A stretch of DNA of 64,000 nucleotides from Phycisphaeraceae bacterium (lineage in GTDB: Bacteria > Planctomycetota > Phycisphaerae > Phycisphaerales > UBA1924). Shown here piece after piece: positions 1 to 9,016 of this stretch. A program made the translations under genes and the position numbers. The DNA lies in contig JACKHE010000006.1 in assembly GCA_020639135.1 (NCBI GenBank), positions 62,001 through 126,000 of the forward strand, written 5' to 3'. Under the pieces are notes generated by a model, which was not told the origin of the DNA, ran no database searches, and saw nothing but the letters and a program-made list of their open reading frames with translations. Numbering within the stretch: position 1 is the stretch's first letter; the number at the start of each line of letters is the position of its first letter.

Positions 1-15
1 CCGGGCGCCATCGCG

Positions 16-21
16 TACCAT
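16..21 (+). promoter_or_regulatory. -10 hexamer of a probable leaderless promoter for surE
   Basis: TACCAT ends seven bases before the ATG at 29, and there is no Shine-Dalgarno sequence between them. The same spacing recurs in front of eight other genes in this window. It supports position 29 rather than the ATG at 20, which lies inside the hexamer. The -35 region is outside the window. Confidence 0.5.
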
Positions 22-28
22 GCCGGGC

Positions 29-862
29 ATGAAGATCCTCCTGACCAACGACGACGGCATCGATGCGCCCGGCATCGAGGCGATGCACGCCGCCATCACC
101 GACCGCGACGGCGTCTTCGGCGCGCCCCTCGGCGAGCCCATCCTCCCCGTCGCCCCGCTGACCGTGCAGTCCGCGACCAGCCACGGGCTTACGTTCCACA
201 CGCCCCTGATGGTCAGCGAACGCCGCGTCAGCGCGCACATGTCCGGCCTTGCCGTCGATGGCAGGCCCGCCGACTGCGTCAAGCTCGCCATCGCCAACCT
301 CTGGCCCGACCGCTTCGGGCCCGGCGACCGCCCCGACCTCGTCATCAGCGGCATGAACGCCGGCGCCAACTGCGGCGTCAACATCATCTACTCCGGGACC
401 GTCGCCGCCGCCATCGAGGCCGCCTTCCTGGGAGTCCCCTCCATCGCCGTCAGCCTGCACATCGGCAAGTCCAAGCCAGACTTCATCGCCGCAGCGCGCC
501 ACGCCCGCCGCGCCATCGAGGCGGCCCTCGCCTCCGGCGACGGAGCGCCGCTCCGCAGGCACGGCTGCCTGAACATCAACATCCCCGTCACCGAGGGCGA
601 CGGGCCGATGCCGCCGATGGTCGTCTGCCCCATGAACTGCCACGGCCTCGTGGACAAGTACGATCCACGCCGCAGCCCCAGCGGGGATCCCTACTACTGG
701 GCCGCCGGCGATGGGCTGGACTTCCACGGCTCCGACAAGGGCGCCGACGTGGATGAGCTCTTCCGGCGTCACATTACGATCACGCCCCTGAGCTACGACA
801 TGACGCACCACGCGGACCTGGAGCTCTGGCGCGAGCGTCTGGCGGGCGTGACGAGCGCATGA
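29..862 (+). CDS. surE: 5'/3'-nucleotidase SurE
   Basis: SurE is a metal-dependent phosphatase that removes the phosphate from nucleoside monophosphates, a stress-survival housekeeping enzyme of the cytoplasm. The protein opens with MKILLTNDDG, whose Asp8-Asp9 pair is the family's metal-binding motif. It continues with the conserved SGMNxGxN block and the YSGTVAAA(I/M)EA segment typical of SurE. The length, 277 residues, is normal for the family. An in-frame ATG nine bases upstream (20) is possible, but the start at 29 begins exactly where SurE proteins usually do. It faces the HDOD gene tail to tail, with about 100 bases between them. Confidence 0.95.
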   Translation: MKILLTNDDGIDAPGIEAMHAAITDRDGVFGAPLGEPILPVAPLTVQSATSHGLTFHTPLMVSERRVSAHMSGLAVDGRPADCVKLAIANLWPDRFGPGDRPDLVISGMNAGANCGVNIIYSGTVAAAIEAAFLGVPSIAVSLHIGKSKPDFIAAARHARRAIEAALASGDGAPLRRHGCLNINIPVTEGDGPMPPMVVCPMNCHGLVDKYDPRRSPSGDPYYWAAGDGLDFHGSDKGADVDELFRRHITITPLSYDMTHHADLELWRERLAGVTSA

Positions 863-964
863 AAACGGACGGCGCGAATTTCTTCACGCCGCCCGGAGGG
901 AGAAAGAGAGAGATGTGTCACGCGCCGCCCCGTGGCGACGGCGTGCGGATGACTGGTTGAGGGC

Positions 965-1852
965 TCAGCCGGCGAGCATCGACTCGACCGCTTCCAGCGC
1001 CTCGGGGAGGCCCTGCTCGACGGTGTCGAGCTGGCTCTGGGTGAGCTTGAGCTCGTCGAGGACCGCAGGATCGACGGTCAGATTGTTGATGTCGAGGCGG
1101 AAGCCCTCGGTGTTCTTGGCCGCGAGGATGTCGGCGATGTGCACGACGCACGCGAGCGTCCGCCCGCCCTCGGGCAGCGACAGCGGGTCGTGGTGGGCGC
1201 CGGTGACGTTGTGCAGTGGCTTGGGGAACTTCCACTTGACGCAGATCGCCCGGCCGAAGTCCTGGTGGTTGGCGCCGAAGACCTGGTCCTCGACCTCGAC
1301 CATGTTCTTCGTGGGGGCGCCGGTGGGGTCGATCTCCAGCTTGTCGAAGACCTCGATCAGCTTCTCGCGATCGAACTGCATCTCGAGCATGATCCCGAGG
1401 TCGTGGATCAGCCCGCCGAGGAACGCCTCATCGGGCAGGCCCAGCTTCATGATGTCGGCGATGGACTTGGCGCCCGCGGCCGTCGCGACCGAGTGCTTCC
1501 ATAGGTCCTTGGCGCTGAACGCGGGGCAAAGCTGCCCGCCCCGGAACAGCTTGGCGAGGCTCGCCGCGATCGCGATGTTCTTGACCGCGTTCAGACCCAG
1601 CAGCACGACGGCGCGGTTGATCGAACCGATCTGACCCGGCAGGCCGTAGAAGGCGGAGTTCACCACCTTCAGGATGCGGCTGCACAGCGCCGGGTCATGC
1701 GAGATGACCTGGTGCAGGTCCTGCACCGTCGAGGTGGGATCCTCGACGAGTTCGATGATCCGCAGGGTGATCTCGGGCAGCGTCGCGATGTGGCTCACAC
1801 CCTGGATCGCGCTCTCGACAACCTGCGTTTTCTGCTCGGCGGTGACGCCCAT
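965..1852 (-). CDS. HDOD domain-containing signalling protein
   Basis: This is a stand-alone HDOD protein of 295 residues, a degenerate relative of HD-type phosphohydrolases that usually acts as a signalling or scaffold module in chemotaxis, motility and cell-cycle circuits. The HDOD hallmarks are visible: an early LPEIxLRIIELVEDP helix, ISHDPALCSRILKVVNSAFYGLP, and INRAVVLLGLNAVKNIA. A residual HDLG motif follows within GGLIHDLGIMLEMQF. No receiver, GGDEF or EAL domain is attached. The ATG at 1852 has a GGAG seven bases upstream. A GTG at 1885, preceded by GGGAG, would add eleven residues. The partner and exact role cannot be read from the sequence. Confidence 0.88.
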   Translation of the reverse strand: MGVTAEQKTQVVESAIQGVSHIATLPEITLRIIELVEDPTSTVQDLHQVISHDPALCSRILKVVNSAFYGLPGQIGSINRAVVLLGLNAVKNIAIAASLAKLFRGGQLCPAFSAKDLWKHSVATAAGAKSIADIMKLGLPDEAFLGGLIHDLGIMLEMQFDREKLIEVFDKLEIDPTGAPTKNMVEVEDQVFGANHQDFGRAICVKWKFPKPLHNVTGAHHDPLSLPEGGRTLACVVHIADILAAKNTEGFRLDINNLTVDPAVLDELKLTQSQLDTVEQGLPEALEAVESMLAG

Positions 1853-2001
1853 GTCTTGACTCCAAGTTGATATCTCTCTGGACACAGCCCGGTCTCCCGG
1901 CGTGACGGTTCATCGACCGTGAACCGGTGGGACTTGCGTTCCGGTTGTGCATGCGGGCGCAGCGGCGCCGAATATCCGGCGTGGTCCGAGAATCAGCCGC
2001 C

Positions 2002-3117
2002 TCAGTACGCGTTCCGCTTGCGCAGCCATCTGGGGTCCGACCAGTCGGCCCCGGCGATCTCGCCCGCGGCGCGCTCCCCGGCGTCCCCTCCCCCGAAGGG
2101 GCAGGCGATCCCCGAGCGGTCCATCCGCAGCGCCGTCTCGATCGTGTCCCGGATCGCCGGCGCCGTGACGCCGCAGTCGATCACGTTGGCGCCACGCTCG
2201 CGCCCCGACTGGCGGCGGCCGATGTTCACCGCGGGAATCCGCAGCGCCGAGGCCTCGATCAGGCCCGCGGAGGAGTTCCCGACCAGCGCCCCGGCCGGGG
2301 CGATCCGCTTGAGCAGCCCGACGAACCGCTCCCGCGGCAGGTGCGCGACCGCGCGCACGCCCGACGCCTCGATCGCCGACAGCACGCCCTCGCGCCCCGG
2401 GTCGTGGTTGGGGTGCAGCGCCAGCACGCGACGCCCGCGCATCGCCACGAGCGCGGCCTCCGCGACCGCACGTTCTGCCGCCGCGTCGTCGCCGACCGGG
2501 TGCAGCAGCAGCACCAGCTCCGGCGAGCCCAGCCGCTCGTATTCCCCGTCCGCCATCGGCGCGATCTCGCGCAGGCCGTCGATTGCCGGCGATCCGACCA
2601 CGCGCACGCGCCACGGATCCTCGCCCATGCGGAGGATCCGCCCGGCGGACTGCTCGGTCGCCGGCAGGTGCAGGTGCGCGAGCTTGGTGATCGCGTGCCG
2701 CATCGCCTCATCCGCGACGCCCTCGGCGCGGTCGCCGCCGTGCAGGTGTACTGCCGCCACGCCGCCGACCGACGCCGCGGCGGCCGCCGCCAGGGCCTCG
2801 ATGCGATCGCCCAGCACGACAACGCAGCCCGGCTTGAGTTCAACGAACGCCCCGGCGTACCCGGCGATCCCGCGTCCCAGCGCCGCGGCGTCGGCGAGGC
2901 GGCTCGTCGGCGCCCCGTCCTGCTGCATCGGGATCGTCGCGGCGACCTCGTACCGATCGGCGACCTCACGCCATGTTTCCGCGGGGCCCAGCAGGTGCGA
3001 GCCCGCAACGCAGACAACCAGTTCCAGATCAGGGCGCCCGTTGATCGCGCGCATCACCGGGTCAAGCAGGCCGAACTCGGCGCGCGAGCCCGTCGCAACC
3101 AGCACGCGCTCCGTCAT
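2002..3117 (-). CDS. neuC: UDP-N-acetylglucosamine 2-epimerase (hydrolysing), NeuC/LegG type
   Basis: This enzyme releases UDP from a UDP-HexNAc while inverting C2, giving the free N-acetylhexosamine used by the NeuB-type synthase encoded next to it. The 371-residue protein starts with TGSRAEFGLLDPVM, as NeuC proteins do. It carries VLGDRIEALAAA, the HLHGGDRAEGVADEAMRHAITKLAHLH block that binds the sugar nucleotide, and GNSSAGLIEAS near the C terminus. The ATG overlaps the stop of neuB by four bases (ATGA), so translation is probably coupled. It is the last gene of the four-gene operon. Whether the product enters sialic, legionaminic or a related acid cannot be told from sequence alone. Confidence 0.9.
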   Translation of the reverse strand: MTERVLVATGSRAEFGLLDPVMRAINGRPDLELVVCVAGSHLLGPAETWREVADRYEVAATIPMQQDGAPTSRLADAAALGRGIAGYAGAFVELKPGCVVVLGDRIEALAAAAAASVGGVAAVHLHGGDRAEGVADEAMRHAITKLAHLHLPATEQSAGRILRMGEDPWRVRVVGSPAIDGLREIAPMADGEYERLGSPELVLLLHPVGDDAAAERAVAEAALVAMRGRRVLALHPNHDPGREGVLSAIEASGVRAVAHLPRERFVGLLKRIAPAGALVGNSSAGLIEASALRIPAVNIGRRQSGRERGANVIDCGVTAPAIRDTIETALRMDRSGIACPFGGGDAGERAAGEIAGADWSDPRWLRKRNAY

Positions 3118-4157
3118 CGCACGTCCCCGTCGGTGAACGCGTGATCCGCCTCGATCCGCTGCGCCGCGCGCCGGCCGATCACCTCCGCCGTGCGCCAGGG
3201 CTCGTACCCGCCCCCCGGGCGCTTGTACGCGATGTCTCGCTCCGTGATGACCTCGCCCTCGTCGATCACCCGCGCCGCGACGATCGACTGCCGAGCCAGA
3301 CGGCGGACCTCCAGCTCGATCGCGTTCGGCGCCTTGGTCCGGGCGCCCATCGCGCGGTGCGCCGCGTGCGCCCGCTCGATGTACGCCGCCAGATCCTCCC
3401 ACACGAGCGACGCCGCGTGGTCCGGCCCCGCTGCGGCGGTGTTCCACGTCAGGTGCTTCTCGAGGATGTCCGCCCCGGCCGCGACCGCCCACGCCCCCGT
3501 CTCGAGCGACCCCGTGTGGTCCGAGTATCCGACAGGGCAGCCGAACCGGTCCGACAGCGCCCCGATCCCGCCCAGGTGCGCCGCATCCAGCGGCGTCGGG
3601 TAGCTGCTCACGCAGTGCAGCAGCGCGTGCCCGGCGCCCGCCGAGGTCATCCACCCGACGGCGCGCTCGACCTCCGCCATGGTCGCCGCTCCGGTGCTGG
3701 CGATGATCGGCCCGCCGGCCTCTGCCAGCGACTCGATCAGCGGCCGGTGCACGATGTCGGGCGACGCCGTCTTCCAGGCATCGAACCCCAGCGCCGCCGT
3801 CTCCCGGACCAGCGACTCGTTGAAGACCGTCACGATCGCGTGCAGCCCCAGCGCGTGCGCCCGCTCGACAACGAGCGCACAGGCAGCCGCGTCCAGCTCC
3901 AGCCGCGCCAGCATCGCGTGCGCATCGCTCTCCCCGGCGTCGCGCTGGTACGCCGCCAGCTCCGCCGACTTCGCCAGCAGCAGCGAGGCGTCGAAGCGCT
4001 GCAGTTTCACCGCGTCCGCCCCGGCGCGCCGGGCCGCCTCGACCAGCTCCAGCGCCCGCTCGACCGACCCGTCGTGATTGACGCCGATCTCCGCGATGAC
4101 GTACGGCGGTTCCCCCGCTCCGACACTCCGATTTCCGATTTGAACTTGCTCGCTCAC
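3114..4157 (-). CDS. neuB: Nonulosonic acid synthase, NeuB family
   Basis: NeuB-type synthases condense phosphoenolpyruvate with an N-acetylhexosamine to make a nine-carbon sugar acid (sialic, legionaminic or pseudaminic acid). The protein has the expected two parts. The first is a TIM barrel with YVIAEIGVNHDG, ADAVKLQ, SPDIVHRPLI, STGAATMAEVERAV, LLHCVSSYPTP and GYSDHTGS. The second is a C-terminal antifreeze-like/SAF domain starting near RQSIVAARVIDEGEVIT. The start is a GTG at 4157 that overlaps the stop of the cytidylyltransferase gene (GTGA). An open frame continues upstream, but with no family similarity. Length is 347 residues, as usual. It ends in a four-base overlap with neuC. Confidence 0.93.
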   Translation of the reverse strand: MSEQVQIGNRSVGAGEPPYVIAEIGVNHDGSVERALELVEAARRAGADAVKLQRFDASLLLAKSAELAAYQRDAGESDAHAMLARLELDAAACALVVERAHALGLHAIVTVFNESLVRETAALGFDAWKTASPDIVHRPLIESLAEAGGPIIASTGAATMAEVERAVGWMTSAGAGHALLHCVSSYPTPLDAAHLGGIGALSDRFGCPVGYSDHTGSLETGAWAVAAGADILEKHLTWNTAAAGPDHAASLVWEDLAAYIERAHAAHRAMGARTKAPNAIELEVRRLARQSIVAARVIDEGEVITERDIAYKRPGGGYEPWRTAEVIGRRAAQRIEADHAFTDGDVR

Positions 4158-4870
4158 GTCCCCACCCCCGCCGCCTGCCGCAGCGCCGCATCCGCGACGA
4201 TCAGGTCGATCGGCGAATCGATATCGATCACCTCGCCCTCGGCCGTCCGCACGCCCCGCCGGTCGGCGCCGAGGAACCCGTGCGGCCCATCCAGCGGTCG
4301 GCGCAGCGAAGCGGCGCGCACGACGAGGCACCCGCCGTCCGGCACATACGCCGCCGGCAGGTCCTGCCGCCGGAACACGCCGTGGTTGAGTATCTCGCCC
4401 TCCCACGGCGTCACCTGCGCTGAGTCGTCAAGCCGGCATGTCCACCACGGGTGATGCTTGCCCACCGGCGCGTACGACTGCACCGAGTCGGCCCCGCTCT
4501 CGACGCACAGCCGCACGCAGCGGTCCGTCAGGTCTTCGGGCCTGACCGGAACATTTGCGTAGAGGATCGCCACGACCGCGTCATCCGCAACGCCGAGCGA
4601 ATCGATCGCGTGCCGGGCGGCGTCATCGACGCGCGCCGTGTTGCCCGCCAGCTCCGCCGGCCTGGCGACGACGTCGATCCCGAGCCCGACCCCGAGCGCC
4701 TGCAGCGCCGCGTCGTCCGTGCTCAGCGCCACGCGCCCGATGGACGCCGATCGCTGCGCGTGCTCGATCGTCCAGCACGCGCAGGGTCTGCCGCTCACCA
4801 GCGCCGAGTTCTTCCCCGGAACCCCCCGGCTCCCGGCCCGCGCGAGGATCACCGCGATCGCGCCGCTCAT
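4154..4870 (-). CDS. neuA: Acylneuraminate/nonulosonate cytidylyltransferase
   Basis: This enzyme activates the nine-carbon sugar acid with CTP to give the CMP-sugar donor. The 238-residue protein begins with AVILARAGSRGVPGKN, the nucleotide-binding signature of the CMP-sialate synthetase family. It then has STDDAALQALG, a stretch around RPAELAGNTARVDDAARHAI that matches the family's RPxxLAxDxA region, and a C-terminal VIDIDSPIDL motif with the acidic residues that bind metal. Its ATG overlaps the stop of the large upstream Maf-like gene (ATGA), and its stop overlaps the GTG of neuB. It therefore sits in the middle of a tightly coupled operon. Confidence 0.92.
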   Translation of the reverse strand: MSGAIAVILARAGSRGVPGKNSALVSGRPCACWTIEHAQRSASIGRVALSTDDAALQALGVGLGIDVVARPAELAGNTARVDDAARHAIDSLGVADDAVVAILYANVPVRPEDLTDRCVRLCVESGADSVQSYAPVGKHHPWWTCRLDDSAQVTPWEGEILNHGVFRRQDLPAAYVPDGGCLVVRAASLRRPLDGPHGFLGADRRGVRTAEGEVIDIDSPIDLIVADAALRQAAGVGT

Positions 4871-7800
4871 GCCCCGGCCCCGTCCGAAGGGTCAACCCGC
4901 CTCGTAATGCGCGCGGCATAGCCGGCCGCGAAGCCCGGGACCGTCAGCGGCGCGATCCGCTCGCCGTCGATCGCCGCCGGCAGCGGGTCGATCACCGCCG
5001 ACCCCGCCCGGCACAGCCAGTAGTCGTAGAACGGCTCGAGCTGCTCGTACACCGCGTCACGCCGCGTGATTCTCGGCGTGATCCACGGCGTCGGGATCCC
5101 TCCCGCGTCACCGCGCATCGCCAGCAGCCGCTCGGTCCGCTCGATCACGCGCGCAAACCGGTCCGCGCCGGTGATCATTTGATAGGCCTGGGCCGTCGTA
5201 GCCAGCACGTCGATGCTCACGATGTCCGCCCCGAGCAGCGGCGCGACATCATCGCAAGCCCCGTCCAGCCCCGTCCGGAGATGCGCCGCGGCGAACCCGG
5301 CGGCCCGCGCCGCTCCGATCAACTCCGAGGCGAGTTCCAGCGGCGGGTGCTCCAGCGTCAGCGCCGCGTCCGGCCGATCAACGCGCGCCGAACTCAGCCA
5401 CCGGAGCGCCGCATCGCCGTTTGCGCACGACAGCACGGTGTGCGCCGGGAACGTGTCCGCCTGCAACCCCGGCATCCCGCGCAGCTCCGCGGCGAGTTCT
5501 TCCACGCCCAGACCCGGCCAGCGATCGCCCAGCCGGTCGATCAAGGCGCCGATCCGCTCGGCGCGCCACGGCGAATCCGCGATGAATCGGCCCGGCGTGT
5601 CGCGCACCGTTGAAGGGATCGTCACGCACACCGGCTTGGCGATCCGGTCCGCGCTGGGACGCATCGGCAGGTACGCCAGCAACCCCCCGATCGACGCGAA
5701 CGCCCCCGCGCCGGGCGGCGCCTGCCGGATCTCCTCCAGCAGCGACCGCGCGACGCACGCGCCGGCGAGCCCCGGCGGCGCCTGTGTGAACGTCAACCGA
5801 TGCTCCTCGGGCCGCTCCCGATGCCGCTCGATGACCGCATCGCACAGCGCCGGGTCCACCAGCGCCCAGTCCGAGCCGACGAGCAGCGCCGCGTCGGCGT
5901 TGTGTTCGGCGCACAACTCCGCCAGCGTCGCCGGATCGAAGCACTCGTCATAGCACGTCAGCCCCGCCAGGGCGCCGCGCCATGCCCCCGGCGCAAACCT
6001 TCGAGCCGCCAGGATCGCGCGCATCCGCTCGATCCCCGTGCGCGTGCGCGCCGGGTGGTCCGCACCGACCACCTCGATCCCGGCGAGATTCTGACAACGT
6101 GACAGCCGCTCGATCGTCCGCTCCAGCAGCGCCCCGGAGCCCAGCGCCGCGTCCAGGAACGCCACGCACCTGATCCGGCCGCTCCCGTCACGCTTCGTGG
6201 AACTGATCGGGTCCGCAACGGGGATCCGCGTCCGCACCGTCCCCGTGTCCTGCGCGTGGATCGTGTCCTGGAGCATCGCCGCGAAGCTGTCCGCCGCGTC
6301 GGCGAACCATCGCAGGTTCACCCGGTCGCGCTCGAGCCGCCGCCGCTGCTCCTCCCGCGGGTCCAGCCCCTGCTCGATGCGCAGCGCCCGGTCCGTCCGG
6401 ATCCGGTTGAACGCCCCGGTCTGGTTGATCTTCGAGACCAGCCCGAAAGCCGGCTGGTTCGCCTGGGCCTCGGCGCTCATCCGCTGCGCCTTGTCGATCA
6501 GCGCGTTCGCCCTTTTCGGATCGTCGAGGTGTCCCGCGATCTCGTCCAGCACTTCGCCGGTGCGCCGCGTCAGCCCCGCCAGCCGGACGGTCGCCTGCCG
6601 GAGCGTCTGGAACCGCTGGCGCAGCGCCTCCGCGTCGCCCGCCGGATCGTGCCGATCCGGTGTTTCCGTCAGCGCCCCCGGGAGCGCCGGCGCTCCGTCG
6701 ATGTGCGCCGCGATCGCCTCGGCCAGCGGCATCGCGACCGCGTGGGCCTTGCGAACGCCCCCCTCCGTCGCGTCGATCACCGTCAGCCCCTGCGCCGAGT
6801 CGTTCAGGAAATCGTGCTCGAACTGCGTCAGGTACGAGCCCATCTGCTCGTCGGTGTAGATCGGCCTGCCCAGGTGATCCGTCGCCTTGCGCAGGATCCC
6901 CCGGCTGCGCACGATACGCTCCCACTCGAACATCTCCAGCGTCCGGAACGGGTTGAGCTCGCACGCCCACACCCGGTGGATCGACGCGCCGTCGCTGTAG
7001 TACTGCCCGTCGGTGAAGCCCAGGTCCTGCCCGACCAGGATCAGCGGATCGCACCCCAGCAGCCGCGCGAGATAGCACGACAGGTGCGCCACCGTCGCGC
7101 CGGGCTTGATCGATCCGTGCTCGGTGGAGTTCACGCCGCCCAGGATCGAATCGAGCGATTCATCCCCGACGCAGCGGATCACGCCCGGGTACGAGGCGAG
7201 GATCGCCGGGTTCGCCTTGGGCTCGGCCACGAGCGTCACGCCGGCAAGATCATCCGCCGTCAGCCCCTCGTAGAATCGCGCCGAGATCTCGTGATAATCC
7301 AGCGCCGTCACGAAGTGCGGCCTGAACCCCTCGGCCAGCAGCGGCTTGAGCACCGTCTGCGCCGCGATGATCACGCACCGCGTGCGCACTGCCGGGTCCT
7401 TCAGCAGCGCGATGTTCCGCCGGAGGCTCGGGCCCGCCGCGACGACGATCGCAGGACTCCCGGTCGCGGCGCCCGCGAGGTCCGCGACGCCCAGCCCGTT
7501 GCAGTAGTGCCCCGAGTTCATCAGCCCGTTGCGCAGGGCCATCTCGCACTGGACCATCGTTGTGATGATCTGCGAGCGCACCGTCGCGACCACCGACGCG
7601 ACCGCCTGCGAGAAGACGCCGGAGGTCGCCGCCAGCCTCGCGCTGCTCGCCGGGTGCTCGACGAACCGCACGCCCATCGCCACCAGCGTCTCCGAGCCGT
7701 GGATCGCCTCCGTGATCGCGCCCTGGTCGTCCGGCGCGGTGCAGATCGTCACGTGCCCCGACGCGAGCATCCCGGCGAAGTCGATCCGCTCCAGCACGGC

Positions 7801-8190
7801 CCGCAGCAGCGCGACGTCCGGCTCGAAGACGACGATCAGCGAGGCGCCCCGCGCCCGCCGCGCCAGCGCCTCGACGTGATGCCCCAGCCCGAAGCCCAGC
7901 ACCACCGCCGCGCCGACGCCCGCCAGATCGACCGTCGAGGCCAGCCGCTGCGCCTCTGTGATCGGGCGGCGTCGGCTTGCCAGAGCCGCGCCCTGGTAGG
8001 TCGCGCTCAGAGCCCCGTTCTCCGAGGACTCGACGAACTCAACGCCCGGCGCCGGGAGCGTCCCGGCGATCGCCCGGGCCAGCCTCGGCGACCGCATCGC
8101 CAGCGCGCCCAGGTTCCGGTCGAGGATCGAGCCGTCTGGGGTCCTCCCGGGGACCCGGTCGGCCTGAATTGTCGGAGCGGTCTGGGGCAT
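4867..8190 (-). CDS. Large Maf-like (DUF115/MptE-like) protein with nucleotidyltransferase-like and radical-SAM-like C-terminal regions
   Basis: This 1107-residue protein heads the operon with neuA, neuB and neuC. Residues about 230-400 match the DUF115/Maf core (AIVVAAGPSL near 247, HFVTALDYHE near 292, GATVAHLSCYLARLLGCDPLILVGQDLGF near 364-392). In motile bacteria this family transfers nonulosonic acids to flagellin. Residues about 515-650 look helical. Residues about 672-845 resemble SpsF-type cytidylyltransferases (LVDPALCDAVIERH, FTQAPPGLAG). Residues about 915-1090 recall a radical SAM/SPASM fold by order of motifs (LTLEHPPLELASELIGAARAAG, DIVSIDVLATTAQAYQMITG), but the three-cysteine iron-sulfur motif is absent. 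The ATG at 8190 was chosen because family similarity begins shortly after it; no clear Shine-Dalgarno is seen. The first assignment is firm and the last two are inference. Confidence 0.82.
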   Translation of the reverse strand: MPQTAPTIQADRVPGRTPDGSILDRNLGALAMRSPRLARAIAGTLPAPGVEFVESSENGALSATYQGAALASRRRPITEAQRLASTVDLAGVGAAVVLGFGLGHHVEALARRARGASLIVVFEPDVALLRAVLERIDFAGMLASGHVTICTAPDDQGAITEAIHGSETLVAMGVRFVEHPASSARLAATSGVFSQAVASVVATVRSQIITTMVQCEMALRNGLMNSGHYCNGLGVADLAGAATGSPAIVVAAGPSLRRNIALLKDPAVRTRCVIIAAQTVLKPLLAEGFRPHFVTALDYHEISARFYEGLTADDLAGVTLVAEPKANPAILASYPGVIRCVGDESLDSILGGVNSTEHGSIKPGATVAHLSCYLARLLGCDPLILVGQDLGFTDGQYYSDGASIHRVWACELNPFRTLEMFEWERIVRSRGILRKATDHLGRPIYTDEQMGSYLTQFEHDFLNDSAQGLTVIDATEGGVRKAHAVAMPLAEAIAAHIDGAPALPGALTETPDRHDPAGDAEALRQRFQTLRQATVRLAGLTRRTGEVLDEIAGHLDDPKRANALIDKAQRMSAEAQANQPAFGLVSKINQTGAFNRIRTDRALRIEQGLDPREEQRRRLERDRVNLRWFADAADSFAAMLQDTIHAQDTGTVRTRIPVADPISSTKRDGSGRIRCVAFLDAALGSGALLERTIERLSRCQNLAGIEVVGADHPARTRTGIERMRAILAARRFAPGAWRGALAGLTCYDECFDPATLAELCAEHNADAALLVGSDWALVDPALCDAVIERHRERPEEHRLTFTQAPPGLAGACVARSLLEEIRQAPPGAGAFASIGGLLAYLPMRPSADRIAKPVCVTIPSTVRDTPGRFIADSPWRAERIGALIDRLGDRWPGLGVEELAAELRGMPGLQADTFPAHTVLSCANGDAALRWLSSARVDRPDAALTLEHPPLELASELIGAARAAGFAAAHLRTGLDGACDDVAPLLGADIVSIDVLATTAQAYQMITGADRFARVIERTERLLAMRGDAGGIPTPWITPRITRRDAVYEQLEPFYDYWLCRAGSAVIDPLPAAIDGERIAPLTVPGFAAGYAARITRRVDPSDGAGA

Positions 8191-8326
8191 GGATGACTTC
8201 GAGGCGACGAATCGGCGCGGCAACCGCGCGGCTGGAAATGGCGTACCTTCCTGATGTATCGGGCGATCGGCCCTGCGTGGCGCAGGAATGGCCGATCCAC
8301 CGGCCAGCCTCCCGGAGGGCGCTCCC

Positions 8327-8995
8327 ATGCAGGCCGTCAACTTCGCCCCGGCGCCGCTCCCGGAGTCCATGAGCCCCATCGCCTGGGCGACGGAGCAGCC
8401 GCTGATCGTCGCGCTGGCCCTCGCCGCCGCCGGGATCGCCTGCTGGGTTCTTCTCTCGCGCCGGGAGCAGGCGAAGCTGGGGACGATGATCGGCGGCGCC
8501 CTCATGTTCATGGCGGTCGCGGTGTTCGCGCTCGGAACGCTGATCGAGACGGACCGGGAGCGTCTGGAGCGTCGCACGCGCGAGTTCGTCGCCGCCGCCG
8601 TGGACGCTGATATCCCCGCGTTGGAGGACCTCATCCTCCCGGACGCGGTGCTCGCCGCCTCGGGCCGGACGATCGCCGACGATGCCCGAGGACAGATCGA
8701 GTCCCTCTCGCAGGCCCAGCAGGCCGCGGGCGTCATCGAGAGCTGGCGCGTGAGTAAGGTCCAGGCCGTTCAGGGTGGGAGCAACGTTGGAACGACGCAG
8801 TTCCGAGCCCGCGTCACCCCCCGCGCCGGCGGCGTGACCCTCTCCTGGTGGAAGCTCCACTGGCGCCGCGACGCCGAGGGCGCCTGGCGCTGCAGCTCGA
8901 TCGACTGCCTGGCGATCAACGGCCGCGAACCCGGCGGCGGCGTCTTCGATCGCCTCCTCGACGCGGCCAGGGGCGGGAGATCGCGCGGCTTCTAG
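8327..8995 (+). CDS. Hypothetical membrane protein with an NTF2-like C-terminal region
   Basis: I do not recognise a named family. The 222-residue protein has two likely membrane spans near residues 25-45 and 52-75, with a short charged loop (SRREQAK) between them. A soluble part follows that starts with an acidic/arginine-rich helix (DRERLERRTREFVAAAVDADIPALEDLI). The pattern resembles NTF2-like/SnoaL folds, ending in WWKLHWRRDAEGAWRCSSIDC. The ATG at 8327 has GGAGG eight bases upstream; an ATG at 8288 would add thirteen residues without a ribosome site. It is transcribed away from the Maf-like operon. Confidence 0.75.
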   Translation: MQAVNFAPAPLPESMSPIAWATEQPLIVALALAAAGIACWVLLSRREQAKLGTMIGGALMFMAVAVFALGTLIETDRERLERRTREFVAAAVDADIPALEDLILPDAVLAASGRTIADDARGQIESLSQAQQAAGVIESWRVSKVQAVQGGSNVGTTQFRARVTPRAGGVTLSWWKLHWRRDAEGAWRCSSIDCLAINGREPGGGVFDRLLDAARGGRSRGF

Positions 8996-9016
8996 CGTGA
9001 ATCCTGAGCCGGTTGA

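Noticed and set aside
6256..8196. 646-residue plus-strand open frame
   Set aside because: Antisense to the Maf-like gene; Arg/Pro-rich and without family motifs.
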